Origin: Apiosordaria backusii
Taxonomy: Eukaryota; Ascomycota; Sordariomycetes; Sordariales; Lasiosphaeriaceae
DNA length: 64,000 nucleotides
Direction of reading: 5' to 3'
NCBI GenBank assembly: GCA_030549205.1
Contig: JAUKTV010000008.1
Span: 992,001-1,056,000, forward strand
The notes beneath the pieces were generated by a model that saw nothing but the letters and a program-made list of their open reading frames with translations, ran no database searches and was not told the DNA's origin. This document shows, in pieces, positions 45,632 through 57,591 of this stretch. Every line of letters begins with the position of its first letter. Positions within the stretch are counted from its first letter, which is position 1. A program made the position numbers and the translations under genes.

Positions 45632-46693
45632 ATGATGACTTCGACACATACGCCCTCAGCCCTGCCATCTTCATCAGCGACCGATGACGTTGCCAAGCTA
45701 GCCGCCGCCGCCGCCGCTGTCCACGCAGCAGAATCGGCAGAGGCGGAGGCCTATGAACGGACCCATGTTCACGGTGTGTATGAAGCCATCGCCCCGCACT
45801 TCTCGGCGACACGCTACAAGCCCTGGCCTGCCGTGGCATCGTTTCTGCAGTCGCGACCTCCGGGAGCGGTGGGTCTTGATGTTGGCTGTGGTAATGGCAA
45901 GTATCTGGGTCTGAACCCATCCGTGTACATGGTCGGTTCGGATCGTAGTGCTTCGCTTGTTGCGCTTGCCAACAGCCGCGGGAGGCAGCTCCAGGAACAG
46001 CACGCCCAAGAAGCGAAAAAGAGGATCGCCCAAGGTGAGCTGGACGCAACAGGAGGAACAGGCGGGGAATCAAGTGGAGCTGCTGTGGCCACAGAAGTTG
46101 TCGTAGCTGATGGACTCTCCCTTCCCTTTCGAGAACGTGCTGCGGATTTCGTCATCTGTATCGCCGTCATCCACCACATGTCGACAAGAACAAGACGCCA
46201 GGAGGCGATCCGTCACCTCCTGCGATGTGTCAGGACCGGAGAGGCTGGGCATCCCGGCGGTCAAATCTTGGTGTACGTATGGGCTCTCGAACAGGGCAAC
46301 AGCCGGCGCGGATGGGATGAAGGGGGTGAGCAAGATCTGCTAGTGCCCTGGGTGCTCAAGAGTCAGCAAAAGCAGCCCAAACAACCCAAACAGCGCAAAG
46401 GACAGAAAGGAACCCAGGACCAAGATACCAGTGGTGTTGCTGCCAGTAATACTAGCGGTGAGGCTCCACCACCACCAGCAGAGACTACTGCCGGTCCTAC
46501 TGCTGCGACCACTGCGGACGGCGACCAGGGCCACACCGACCCCGTCTTCAAACGCTACTATCACCTCTACCGCAAAGGTGAGCTGGAAGAGGACGTATTG
46601 GCCGCCGGGGGCGCAGTCATCACCAGCGGTTACGAAAGAGACAACTGGTGGGTGGTGGCCGCCAATGAGCCCCTTTCATCACAGTCATCATGA
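45632..46693 (+). CDS. trm9: tRNA wobble-uridine carboxymethyl methyltransferase TRM9
   Basis: With TRM112 the enzyme methylates carboxymethyluridine at wobble position 34 to mcm5U, tuning decoding of stress genes. A single exon encodes 353 residues. The SAM-binding motif I is GLDVGCGNGKYLGL near residue 80. The family block ADGLSLPFRERAADFVICIA is followed by VIHHMST and by ILVYVWALEQG. The C-terminal block HLYRKGELEEDVLAAGG ends in DNWWVVAAN. Before the C-terminal block lies a Gln/Lys- then Pro/Thr-rich insert (about residues 248-300), a variable loop in fungal TRM9. The start could be either of two consecutive ATGs (45632 or 45635). The Ala-rich N-terminal extension is not part of the fold. 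Confidence 0.93.
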   Translation: MMTSTHTPSALPSSSATDDVAKLAAAAAAVHAAESAEAEAYERTHVHGVYEAIAPHFSATRYKPWPAVASFLQSRPPGAVGLDVGCGNGKYLGLNPSVYMVGSDRSASLVALANSRGRQLQEQHAQEAKKRIAQGELDATGGTGGESSGAAVATEVVVADGLSLPFRERAADFVICIAVIHHMSTRTRRQEAIRHLLRCVRTGEAGHPGGQILVYVWALEQGNSRRGWDEGGEQDLLVPWVLKSQQKQPKQPKQRKGQKGTQDQDTSGVAASNTSGEAPPPPAETTAGPTAATTADGDQGHTDPVFKRYYHLYRKGELEEDVLAAGGAVITSGYERDNWWVVAANEPLSSQSS

Positions 46694-48188
46694 GGCGAAC
46701 AGCTGAAGAAAATATATTGATGTTGAACCAAACAAGACACCGAAACGGAGTCCGGCTCCGTTGGTTGGGTGGTCCATCACTCGCTAGTGCGATCCTCCGT
46801 CTTTTGATCTATCCGGCCGGCAGGTTTCTTTTTCGAGTGAAACGCTGCTTTGATTTGTCCCCGTTGAGTCTCTGACGAGAATCTCAGTCCAGTCACGGTG
46901 TTGGTTCCGTTTCGGATTAATGATGATTTGCCCCCTTTGGTTCGTATTTACTGCCATCTACAGCTTTGTTGAGCACACATTACGATGATACCCCCTTCTC
47001 AGCTTTGTTGAGCACACCACGATGATTCATCCTGCAATGGGTTGGCCTTGATCGTGCCATCTCCAGCTTTGTTGAGCATCTCCCGTGTCTCGGCGAGAAA
47101 AGGATCACCATCGGATTAGAGTCTATTTTTTTGTGCTGCTGAGCTAACCCCCTTCCAGTCACCGCTGGCTGGGTGACGATCCTGCGGTTCTTCTCTTCTA
47201 GAAGATACTTGCATGTTGCATCCCATCCCATGGTTCTGTCACACCGAAAATGCTCTTTTCCAGCCCAATGCTGACACAATAACTCCGAACTTCCATGTGT
47301 GGTTGAGTGGCCGCAATTGCCGCCCAGTTCTGACTCTGTGCTTTTGTGATTCACCAATTACCCCTTTTTGTCATACCCTCCCTAGATACACGCCATTCAG
47401 AACTTTTGGTCCATGAAAACACCGAACCATTTACCGAGATACCTTATCTCCAACACCAGCACAGGAAAACTAGGTATCATCTGCCCAAACTTTTGTCTTG
47501 TGTAAACCATTTTACAAAGCATTAGAATTCCACCCGCTCTTTCTTTCAACGCCCGTCTTTATGATAAAAATGACGGAGAGTAGTAGTAGTAGCAGTAGAA
47601 GAACAAAAATAAAAAGGGTAAACTGTTTCAAAAATAGAAGAATGTAAACAAGAATAGAAGAAGAAGCTATAATTACAAAATGCCTGCCCTTTCGAACACA
47701 AAACGAACAAAAGAGCTTGGTCGTTAAAATCGTCGATCAAAAAAGTATGTAAAAGTGATAAAAATAAGATAAAAAAGAGAACATGTGTCCGACAATGTTG
47801 TCATTCCGTGCCATAGTCCGTTTTGTCTCCATCCATCCATCCATTCATCAACCATCCCATCGTCTGACCTGCCCGCTTCCCTTCATTTCGAACAAAAAGG
47901 AGATAAAAATTATAGACCGCCTCCCAGGTCGTTACTGTTCAAAACGCTTTTCTTTTTCCTTCTCTCCTCGCGTCCGCCTAGTGGGCAAGTTGGTTGTATG
48001 GTGATTTTTGGTCGTGTATGTCGTGTGTTGTATGCTATGCTGATATGTTGGTTGTTGTATTTGTTGTGTATGTTGAAGTAGAAAAGGAAATGTTGTCGCC
48101 GTAACAAGGTGTTGTTGGTGTATTGGTGGTTGGTGGGAATAGAAAACAGCAACAGGGGGCACCTCTCACCCGTCCAGTTCCTCAAATG
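46694..48188. other. Convergent intergenic region with a triple repeat
   Basis: This holds the 3' regions of TRM9 (+) and the Myb gene (-). Three copies of a 15-mer lie at 46961-47078. From about 47540 to 48140 the sequence is A- and T-rich, with AGT and ATCC runs, as in long 3' UTRs. No coding sequence is supported. Confidence 0.7.
46961..47078. repeat. Three copies of CAGCTTTGTTGAGCA
   Basis: Exact 15-mers start at 46961, 47000 and 47064, all on the plus strand, 39 and 64 bases apart. The first two extend to CAGCTTTGTTGAGCACAC. They lie 270-390 bases past the TRM9 stop codon. Confidence 0.9.
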
Positions 48189-49990
48189 TTATGGCTCATA
48201 CCTCGGTCGTCTGGTCGGAACCGGTCCAAGTCCCATGGGTGGAGGTGGAGGAGGAGGTGGGTAGTCGCCATCATCTGATCGTGGGTACATGTGCCGCCTT
48301 CTGCTAGGTTCCCTGCCTACATCAGGGCTAGCCCTTCGTTTCGACCCCGAGGATTCCACATGTGAGTAGCCATAGGACGACGAACCATACCCAAGTGGTG
48401 GGAGCATAGGTACCGGACTGGCAGTCGCGCTGTGGATGGGGCTCGCACTAGGAGCTCCCACCGAGTATGCCGGAGTGCTGTAGGGGCTGATTCCCGTCGT
48501 CAGTTCCGCCACACTGGGCAGCACACCGCCGCGTCCTTGGTTTGGGCCGAGGCTTGTCGTCTGGATCGGAGCGAGTCCACCAAAGGGCGGCCCCGGTGGT
48601 GGAGGTGGTGGTCCATAGCCGTAGTCGAGGGGCTCAGGTGGCATCCCGGAGGAAGATCTCGGCGGAAGGCTCTCGCGTCGTACGGCTAGGGGCCGGCCGG
48701 TCGCCATCGGGGGTGGAATCAACGGTGGTGGAGCGGGTCCGGGGCCCCGTTGATGGTGGTGGTATCGTGGAGACGGAATGGTGGGAAGGCTTCCTTGGGA
48801 CTGCGAGTGCGCGTGTCCTCTCGTGGGAGAAATTCGATGATGGCCGTGGGAACCTTGCGAGTCGTTCGGAGTCATGTTCAGCGTGAATGGAACCACCCCT
48901 GCCCGCCTCGCCATTTCAGTCTCACCTAGCTGCCAGTGCATCGCCTCAGCGGCGCGCCAGGGGACCTGCATTTCCTCTGCCACTTTTGCCCACATCTCGG
49001 GCTTGAATCTGCGAGCTTGTGTCAGTTTCATTCTTGGAAAAGACACAGAAAAGAATTGGTGTTACCTCTCGTATAGCCTTGCAAGCTTGTTCTTGCGCTC
49101 TTCGTCCCACTCGCTCCGTCTCTCAAGATAATTTTGGTAGTGAAGACGGCAGCTGATGGAGCTCCGTCCTGGAAGGCGCTTCGAGATGTCGTCCCATTTC
49201 ATCCCCCGGCCCCGAAGCTCGATGATGAGGGCGTCCTCTTCGGGGGACCACTTGCTTTGTTTCTTCGCCGGCGACTCGGACGTGTGTGGCGGCATGCTGC
49301 GCTTGTTACTACCGCCACCCGGACGCGGTACTGAAGCTGAAGCGGAAGTCGAAATCGTTTGTGGGAGTCCAGGCGCGGTGGAGGCTCCAAAGCCTCTGAG
49401 TCCGGTTCCGCCCACGAAGCCAAATCGCGGGGACACTGCGCCTGGCGCTACAGCAAAGGAGGCCAAGGGAGGAGGACCGCTCGGGGGCACTGTTGCCGGC
49501 GCAAATGTTGGAGCCGAGGTGGAAGAAGCCTGTTGGGTAGGCGGTACAGTGGACTCATTTGAGTCGGAGCCTTTGATTAACGACGCGATATCCACGATGA
49601 CGGTGTCTCGCTGAGCTTTGCCTACAAGGGCAACAAGTTCATAGATGGCCAAGGCTAAAGGCTGGCGAACGCGTTTTCTGCCTTGTCCAACACTATCAGT
49701 GAAGACTCGTTGTTATGCTTGAATGGTACTAAAGTCAAGCTGTCGAGAGCTCCAGAGTCGAGATTTTGTTTCTTCAGCTGCTTAGCAGGGGGCCGCTCGT
49801 CTGTGAACCCGGGGTGGTGGAGGTTCGTCCAGGGCAGCGGTTCTTTTAACAAAGTCAATAGACCGTTTAGTGCAGAGACCAGGACCTCAAGGCTGAGATC
49901 AGGTCCACGAGATTGCTGTCGTCCGAGGGGAGCTAGGCTGCGGTTTGTGACGGGCGCGGTTCCGAGTTTTGTAAAACTTGGAGGAGTATG
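48189..49990 (-). CDS. Myb/SANT-domain DNA-binding protein, 5' end unresolved
   Basis: Probably a nuclear DNA-binding protein; targets unknown. The secure part is two exons: 49008 down to 48189 and 49652 down to 49066, joined by a 56 bp intron (GTAACA...CAG) that restores LARLYERFKPEMW. They hold two adjacent Myb-like repeats: KWSPEEDALIIELRGRGMKW...RSSISCRLHYQNYL, then WAKVAEEMQVPWRAAEAMHW. The C-terminal 230 residues are Pro/Ser/Gly-rich and disordered. No ATG opens the upstream exon: the frame continues past 49652 as an Arg/Lys-rich segment, and another frame further up (about 49700-50020) encodes SLEVLVSALNGLLTLL and KEPLPWTNLHH, which look like coding. At least one more intron and a first exon with the ATG are therefore missing from this model, so the upper coordinate is approximate. 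Confidence 0.75.
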
Positions 49991-50020
49991 GGAGTAGAGC
50001 GTTGTGTAAAGGGGTAGATG

Positions 50021-53000
50021 TTAACCGAGCAAAAAGAATGCCCCCTTCTTGGGACTGGTTATCGTAATAGTAGCCTTCAGGAAAGCGTGGCTCGCGTGCT
50101 GGTGGCAGACATTAACATGATTGGTAGGTTCCTGAGCATGCGTCCGCCAATAAACGGAGATGAGACGGGCTCGATGAGGTAGGTGAGTGTGCTGCTGGTG
50201 GATGGGGACAACGGTAAGGTCAGACGGGAGTGCTGAAGGGTTGCTTGAGGAGAGAGAAGGACTTTTCCATAGTCACTGTCTCCCAGCAAGCGACAGTAGG
50301 AATATGTCGAACAGGGAAGAGGCTGTATCCAGGTCCGGGAAGGTGCGCTTTTGCAGATTGGCAGCCAGGATGAGAGGGGAGAAAGAAAAATTTCTTGATG
50401 ACGGCGTCCAAGAGAGTGACAGGATGTGGGGGATGGGGCCAGGGTCCAGGGGGCATATGAGGGTAACTAATACATTAAGGACGAGGAGGCCTTCACGATT
50501 GGGACTCTATGAAAAGAACAAGAGCAATAGCCGTACCGGAAGTGTACAGACGGGCTGCATGTCGTGTTGATAGACAGGGCACAGAAGAAGATAGATGGTA
50601 GGCCAGAGTCAGGGAGGGGGTGTGTGAGGAGGGGCGTGTGTTGCGAAGTGGAGTCGAGAAACAGAACAAGGGATGTGCGAGGCCAGGGCTTGGATGTCGT
50701 GGTGATAGGGATATGCTAAGCAACCAGAGCTGGGTCCTCTGGCAATGCTGCATAGGCCCCGGTATGCCCTAGGGCCACAAGTCAGGGTCCGTACCCCAGA
50801 ATGCCAAACGCCTGACTTGTGCGGTAGAGAAGGCCTGTCAGAGACGGGTAACTTCTGGAGGTAACCCCCGTGGCTGGCTTTCGGGACGGACCTCGTCGAC
50901 TTCGGTTGGGTTTGGGGTAGTTCCAACGCTCCCAACATGGTTGCAATATCAAGAGCCGGTACCAAGAACCGGTTTGCCATGCTCGGGCGCTTGATCCAGC
51001 TGGAAAGGGAGCTAAGGCGAAATGTCCAAATCCAATCCCGTTCATGCTTTGACTTGACGAGACGTACCCACCAGGTACATACTGTCCAACTGTTTGTAGC
51101 CAAGTAACAGACAATGAGACGGCCAATCCACACACTCCAGACCACGCACCTTGGCAGGAGAAATGGCAACAAGCCCCTCCCCCCCCAATCACAAGAGACC
51201 CAATTGACGTTTTTGGTTGGTGAGGGGTTCCTCCATCCAAGAAGAAATGAGAAAAAAGAAAGGAGAGAAAAAAAGACCGACCGTTCTAGAGACATCGAGA
51301 AAGCCATTGCTAACGCCGAACATATCGAATGCTATGCGAGATACCGTCGACAAGGGCAAAGGCATGGATGGCCACGACTTCGTGCATGACACCCTCTATT
51401 CTTCAGGCTCGTCGTGGTTTAACAGCGCTTAATTCGATTAAATGCCATGTTAATGGCGCAGAGCGTCCTCATTGTGCATCAAGGTTGGGGGCATACCGCG
51501 AAGAAGAAAGTCTATGATGGGGGGCGGGTCCATGTGAGTGGTCGGGTTGTAAAGTCGGTAAGAGAGGTCAGTCATTCATGGTTAGTTGGGCTCAAGCGGC
51601 ATTGTTTCCTGAGTTACTTTCCCCCATCTCAGGTACCACTTCACCATGGCGAGGTTCGGGGCAGGCGGAACTTGGGTTGCGGCAGAAGAAAGAGAGACGT
51701 GTGCAAGCAAGCAACTTAGCAGGCAGGGCGAGGCGTCAGCCAAGTTGCCGCTGCACCTGCATCGGTCAAGCAGCAGCAACAGCCCAGCCAGGCATAAACA
51801 GGCGGTACCTGTTTTGATCACAAACGACGGGTGTGGAGATGAACGGAAACGATGCTGTGGGAAGAGAAAAACGCATAGGACATGGGTTCGAAAAGCGCTG
51901 GTTTGAAACTGCCTGGCTAGAGCTTGATCGGAGCCAGACCAGAACAGGGCCGTGGTGGTATGGGGCGGGAGGCGGATTTGCGAGAGGCGACGAGCACCAG
52001 CAACGAGTGGTCCATGCCCCCGACTTGATGCTCATCTCCTTGCTCTGAAAGAATGTTTGATGGTTTGCCGGTTTGGTTTGGATGTGCCTGCACCATCATG
52101 CTGCCCCGTCCAAGCTTGGACACTGCCAGCATCGAGAGTTTGGTCCTGGGCCCAATGCGGAAGAAGGCCCCAGGGTGAATGGGATCAACCCATCAGGCAT
52201 CTGCATTGCCGAGACCTCGGATCTGACTGTTGAGCAACGCGTAGTGCTACGAAGGGGAGCGTGATCGATCCAAAACGGGCGCTAGACGTGCGAAGAAGTC
52301 GCAGATGAGAGGGAGCGGCATGAGAGGCTCGCTTCGATCCGCTCTCAACCCAGAGACGGCCGCCGTCCGGCTCGCACCCTTGGCTCCGGGATACTCTGCA
52401 GTCAGTGTGATATAAGCCGCCGGGCCAGCTCCGGTCATCGCTCTTCTTCAAGTTCTTCAGGCCCTATTTTGGAGCATCTGTGCACCGAAGAACAGACGCT
52501 ACGCGAGCAAACTAGAGTGCGTCTGTTCTCTTGTCAGATCCAGGGTAATCCTGGTCTCAATGCGATGCGACATGGATGTGCGATTCGGACACTGGAAGCA
52601 TTGCTTGCATGGGTTGTGGGAGCATGAGCCCCTACCTAATACAGCGACGTCGACTGAACTTGGACAGAACCGTCGCAACAGTCCAGAGGCGCAACAGATA
52701 TGAACCCTGTTGGTTCTCTGTACACAGAGATCCAGAGATCGATGAGGCGTGTGAACAGTCGCCGATGAACCACCCTGGTTTCCGATGAGCCTGGGGCGGA
52801 TAATAGCGACTCGATGCAGTGTCTGTGCGTTCCGGAACCTGTCCCTGGCAAGCCCACATCACACAATCTTCTTGTAAGATCCCCAAGAACTGTGTTTGGC
52901 GGGGCAGGCAACCAGACAAGGCGCGACAATACATTTGTCAGTGTCATTGAGTGTGTACACGGTGGCTTATTCGTCCTGGAAAAACGCTCCAACAAACAGC

Positions 53001-56000
53001 GAGAGGAAATCCATGAACTGGCGGTCAGCTCTTGTGATCTGTACCTCTGAACGGATACAGTTGTCTGCCCTCAACTTCCCGCTTCATCCCCCACACCGTC
53101 CAGGATCAGGGTTCTTGCGGGGCAGCAGTGCCGGCAGGGTAGCGCCCCAAGACGATCATGAATCGTATGTTTCCGCTTTGGGATTGCTGAATTCCCCGGT
53201 GTTGTGTTGCTTCCTCTCGGCTGGCCATTGTGGCTCACCCTGCCCATGAACCATGATCTACTTCCCACAATAACCATCATGCTTTGTTCGTAATGCCCTC
53301 GTCTACCATGCTCGGGCGCATTCCGACCGTTCGATGATTATTTCCAGACATCAGTGCAGGCCCTGGAGCCCAATATCGAGGATGAGGACGTGCCGCCATT
53401 GGAGCTGATTCAACCTGGCTCAGCCACAGCCATGTGCTACCCACGCTTCCCATTTCGCCTCATGTCGCCCTGTAAATCTGACCTGACTCTGGCCTAAACA
53501 AGATGCCAAGGCTGGTCCAGAACCTGATTTGTATGTCGTGGGCAGCTCAATCCTGCGCCTTTGCACGTTTTTTTTCAGCGATTCAGGGACTCAAGTACAC
53601 GAGTTTCTACGGCCGCATGATCGCAGATCTCGAACTTTGCTGAAGCGACAAACGAACAGGGAGGGGTGGCCACGCCGGAGCAACTACAAAGCAGCAGTTG
53701 GTAGGAGAGCCAAGGCCACCGGTGGTTTAGCAGTCAAAGATGCGGAAGTCGTAAGTCAAGGTGAGCGCGAAAACAAACATCGAACGAAGCAGATCATCGC
53801 CGGCTTGTTTCGTTGTTGCTGCCCGAATAAAGCAGCGAACGCGCTCCCAAGATCGGCCGTTTGTTGGTGCTCGAATCAGCCAAGGCGCTCTTGCTCATGC
53901 CCTTGACGATCGGTGCCAAAGCGAGAAGCTATTTGCGCTTACACCACGGTAACCGACTTGATGAAGTCGATTTCCTCAGCTGCCGGCCGTTTCGCCAGCT
54001 GCGAGTATCAAACAGCAATCGCCAAGTCAAGTGAGATGAACTGCATGTAGTATGTATGTCGTTGTTTTCGGCTTTGATAGAGAACTTGAGCCTATGGGAA
54101 CCCGTCGGCCGATGTTTGGCTTGGTTAGCTCTGTTTCCCTGGTGTACTTTCCCCATGATCATTGGGCACAGCAGGCATGTAAAGGCTCCCGGATTTGGCA
54201 GGGCGCCGGAGCTATGCTGAGTTGAGAAACACGACCCTTGTGCTTCTCAGCTGTGGTGGGTGACTTTGCTGGCCTTGCATAGCGGCCTGGCCCTGTTATT
54301 GCACCCAGTATCTCGACAAAGTACGGCAGTGATGCGTAGGCGGTACCTTTGAACCGCTGGCGACTGGTTGAATCAGACGAGTACCCTGTACTCTCCGCCA
54401 TCATTGTGCAGCGTGAGGGAATGCGGCTCGACCGCCCCTCCCGGCACACAAGACAATTGACTCTCTTGGCGACGTCATTCTCCCGTTGCCAGTGACCACA
54501 CCATGGCAGAGAACAAGGCTGCAAACTGTCGGTTTTCAGGCCGTCGGAAATCCGTTGATCTGGAAAACGAGATAATCTATACGAAGTGTAAGCGGCGCTG
54601 AATATGGAAATGGTTTCTATGTGTTGTGCTGTGCCTACCTCAACATCACATCTGATTCTTGGCCATAGAAACAGGCTCCGGTCAGTGTGCCAGCAACCTG
54701 GTCATCAAAAGACGGCTTCCCGTGCTCCAGGCTGCGGGAAATGAATTTTCGGACAAGAGATCCAGAAATTGGTCAGCTACCCAACGTGGCGGTGAACGGC
54801 ATCGGAACAGATCTTGGGTAGCAAGCATGCATATCATCTGTCGCCCGACAAGTGTCTCGAAACCATGACCCTGTCATCCTGACCGCACTGAATACAACAC
54901 TGTGAGCAATGCAACAACATGTTGAGGTGAAAATCCCCCTCTCTCCTGTGGCAAACGCATTTAGTGTTGACTATGCAGACGAGCTTCACCGGCGGACAAT
55001 CGCATTGCGTCCAGGCTGGGAAGGGGCCGCAAGAGTGGCAGGGGGTTTGGTAGGAATGAGAGACGGTGAATTGTATCTGTGAATCCTGTTGTTCTGCAGA
55101 TTGTGGTCAGATAGACTCGGGTAGATGCCGCACACGCAGCAGCCTCATCAGGTACCGCAGAGTGAGGGGGACTGGCGAATCAGCCGAAAGAGGGAATCGG
55201 CAGAACACAAGAATGACTTGTCAGGGCTGCAGTGAACCTTCAAGAGTGTTTCACGTCTTGTCCAGCCCAGCCGTTTGCAACAGAAGCCTCACAGGAACAA
55301 GCCGGTGCACTAGGTAGGTCGGTCTTCGGGATCGGGCGTCGACATGGCAATTGTTTGTGAAGCCGTCGGGAAGCCTGGACGAGTCCCCAGCAGCGTTGCA
55401 CTTCAGGGCATTCAGGGCAGCTGGCCGAGAGCCGGTTCGGCCAATGACGAGGCCGAGGGGCGTTTGACCTTCAGCTTCCCGCGAAATCTCATGTTTGACT
55501 GCATCGATGCTGCCGCGTTCTGGGGCTGGTGTTCCCAATGGCACGGTTCCTCGCCGGAGGGGTTGCAAACGGGAGTGATCCAATCGCAGCAAGGCAAGGG
55601 AACGGAACAATTGAGCCGCCTTGTTTGTTTCCGCGTCTCATGGAAGTGATATCGACGGTCGGATAATTTTGAACTTTGGAAGCTTTATCGAATTCCACTC
55701 CAGTTCCATGTGTTGGACAAAAGAAAGTTGAGACTTTGGGCTTGGAGCCTTGGTTCGATGAGCACGACAGGATAAGATGGAGGTGGCTCAGCTGGCTTGG
55801 GAGGTGGAAGTTGAAAAGTGTGGCTAGTGACCGCACTACCGGAATGTGGCTTTCCTTAGCGCCCACTTGCCGAATGTGTCTGTGCGACGCCGGTTGTCTC
55901 TGCCAAAGACGCCAAGCTGGGTTCTCCATGTTTTGACTTCAACTGCTTCCATTTCAGCTTACTTGAGCATCGAGCAGAGATCTAGACGCTCGAGATGCTC

Positions 56001-56310
56001 TTCTAAAGCAGGGTCGTGAGAGAAAATACAGTTCCAGACCCAGATAGATTCACTTTCTGGTAACACCTTTGCATCTATCTCAGCTCTCCTCTCTGGATGA
56101 TTTCTTTTAACTGACCACTCTCGGGCAGGCATCCGCATCCCCCCAACTTCTCTATTACAAACCCGCGTGCACGGCTTCCACTTTCGACGGGGTTCTGTCT
56201 GCCACGGCACCACACCGACATCTTGTTCACGTTTTGCATCGTCAGCTCTCTAGCTCCCACCCTTCAGAAGCCAGAAAAAGCAAGAAGCAAGGAATCGGAC
56301 AATCAAGAGT
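50021..56310. other. 6 kb gene-poor stretch
   Basis: This lies between the Myb gene (5' end near 50020 or a little beyond) and the TBCB gene. The first exon of the Myb gene may lie in the first few hundred bases; ATGs occur on the minus strand near 50270 and 50140. Elsewhere the longest open frame is 232 codons on the minus strand with no domain and an odd composition. I see no transposon signature, tRNA or rRNA. Confidence 0.5.
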
Positions 56311-56340
56311 CACAAGTCACAAGTCACAAGTCACAAGTCA
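56311..56340. repeat. Four tandem copies of CACAAGT
   Basis: Four exact 7-mers and two extra bases end 28 bases before the TBCB start codon, so they are in the 5' UTR. Confidence 0.9.
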
Positions 56341-56368
56341 CTGCTACCTCTCGCGACCACCTCCAGCC

Positions 56369-57591
56369 ATGGCCGACGTCCCGCTCTATGTCGTATCCGA
56401 CTACTCGTCTTCGGAAAGGCGGATCACCCCCTCATGGTCTATCGCTCAGCTCAAGACCAAGTTGGAGCCCATCACCGGCATCCCGCCATCCTGTCAGCAC
56501 ATCTTCCTCAAGACGTCGTCCAACGATAGGATTCCGATCGAGGCCTCGAATGAGGAGGCGGTCTATCTGCAAAGCTTTCCGCTAGCGCCATATGCTGAAC
56601 TACAGGTGAGTGAGACAAAACCGATCCATCCATGTGCCCTTGAATCTATGCGGCCGGGGAACTTTGGTCTGCAGGCGCCATAGTGCAAGCAAACACGGTG
56701 GCGCTGCCATCATCCTGTTGGCACATGTGCAAGGCATCTTACATCAGGCTTTGAGACATGGAGCACGGCTTCTCCTCTAACGCTAAACGCTATCCAAGTG
56801 ACGCGTGGCGTCTAGCTTCTAGTGGTGCTCGCGAATCGTCCTATGATGCCGCCTTCTCCTTCCGGGGTCGGCGAGAGCCACCCCGTAGGGAAATGTATGC
56901 TCGAGGCGCATCATGCCCTTGTTCCCAGCCGCTCAAGGGAGAGGTGTGCGCGTCTTCAGGCCGCTCGTTGGGGGAGCCAGGGCAAACTCCGAATCCATGG
57001 GGCTTTCTCCCGACCCTCCCACTGGCTTCTTGCTGGCCATATGTCGGTCTGAGAAAGCAGTCGAGATGCAAGCTTTGAAACCCGAAGGCTAACAGCGCTT
57101 GGCAGGTTGTTGATACGCGGCCAGCGTCTGCCAGACCTAATTTTTCAAGCGCCGTAGGCGTCGAGAAATTCGAGCTGCCTGAAGAGGAGTACGAGAGGAA
57201 GGCAGACTCGGTCCTCGCATGGAAGAAGGCTCAGAAGCTCGGGCGTTTCGACCCGAATGCCCCGACCCACGAGCAGGCCAAGATCGATGCCATTGCCAAA
57301 GAGATTGAGGCCCGAGGCATCGCGGTTGGGAAGCGATGCAGAGTTGGCGGGGATGACACGAGACGTGGGGAGGTCAAGTACGTGGGGGATGTCAGGGAGA
57401 TTCCGGGTGTAGGTGCCTGGGTGGGCGTCCAACTGGATGAGCCCGTTGGCAAGAATGACGGGAGCGTGGGAGGGACACGCTACTGGGGCGAGGAATCGGA
57501 GCTCAAGCGTGGCGTGTTTGTGAGGGCAGAGCGGGTAGAGGCGGGTGACTTTCCCGTCTTGGATGACCTCGAGGACATGGAGGAGATTTGA
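56369..57591 (+). CDS. alf1: Tubulin-folding cofactor B (TBCB/Alf1)
   Basis: The protein binds alpha-tubulin after CCT and helps load it into the tubulin dimer assembly pathway in the cytosol. Exons 56369-56605 and 57106-57591 encode 240 residues. The first exon is a ubiquitin-like domain (SWSIAQLKTKLEPITGIPPS, then QHIFLK). The second has a coiled-coil-like linker (KFELPEEEYERKADSVLAWK) and a CAP-Gly domain at about 150-220 with GVGAWVGVQLDEPVGKNDG and GGTRYWG. The chain ends in acidic DLEDMEEI, like the C-terminal tail of animal TBCB. The intron is 500 bp (GTGAGT donor, CTAAC branch point, GGCAG acceptor), much longer than the others here. It contains a 106-codon open frame without any recognisable domain. 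Confidence 0.94.

Noticed and set aside
50609..51307. 232-codon minus-strand frame in the gene-poor region
   Set aside because: Hydrophobic start followed by random-looking sequence, no domain, and no homologous pattern I recognise.
56758..57078. 106-codon frame inside the TBCB intron
   Set aside because: It lies wholly inside a well-defined intron and has no domain; kept only as a remark on the long intron.
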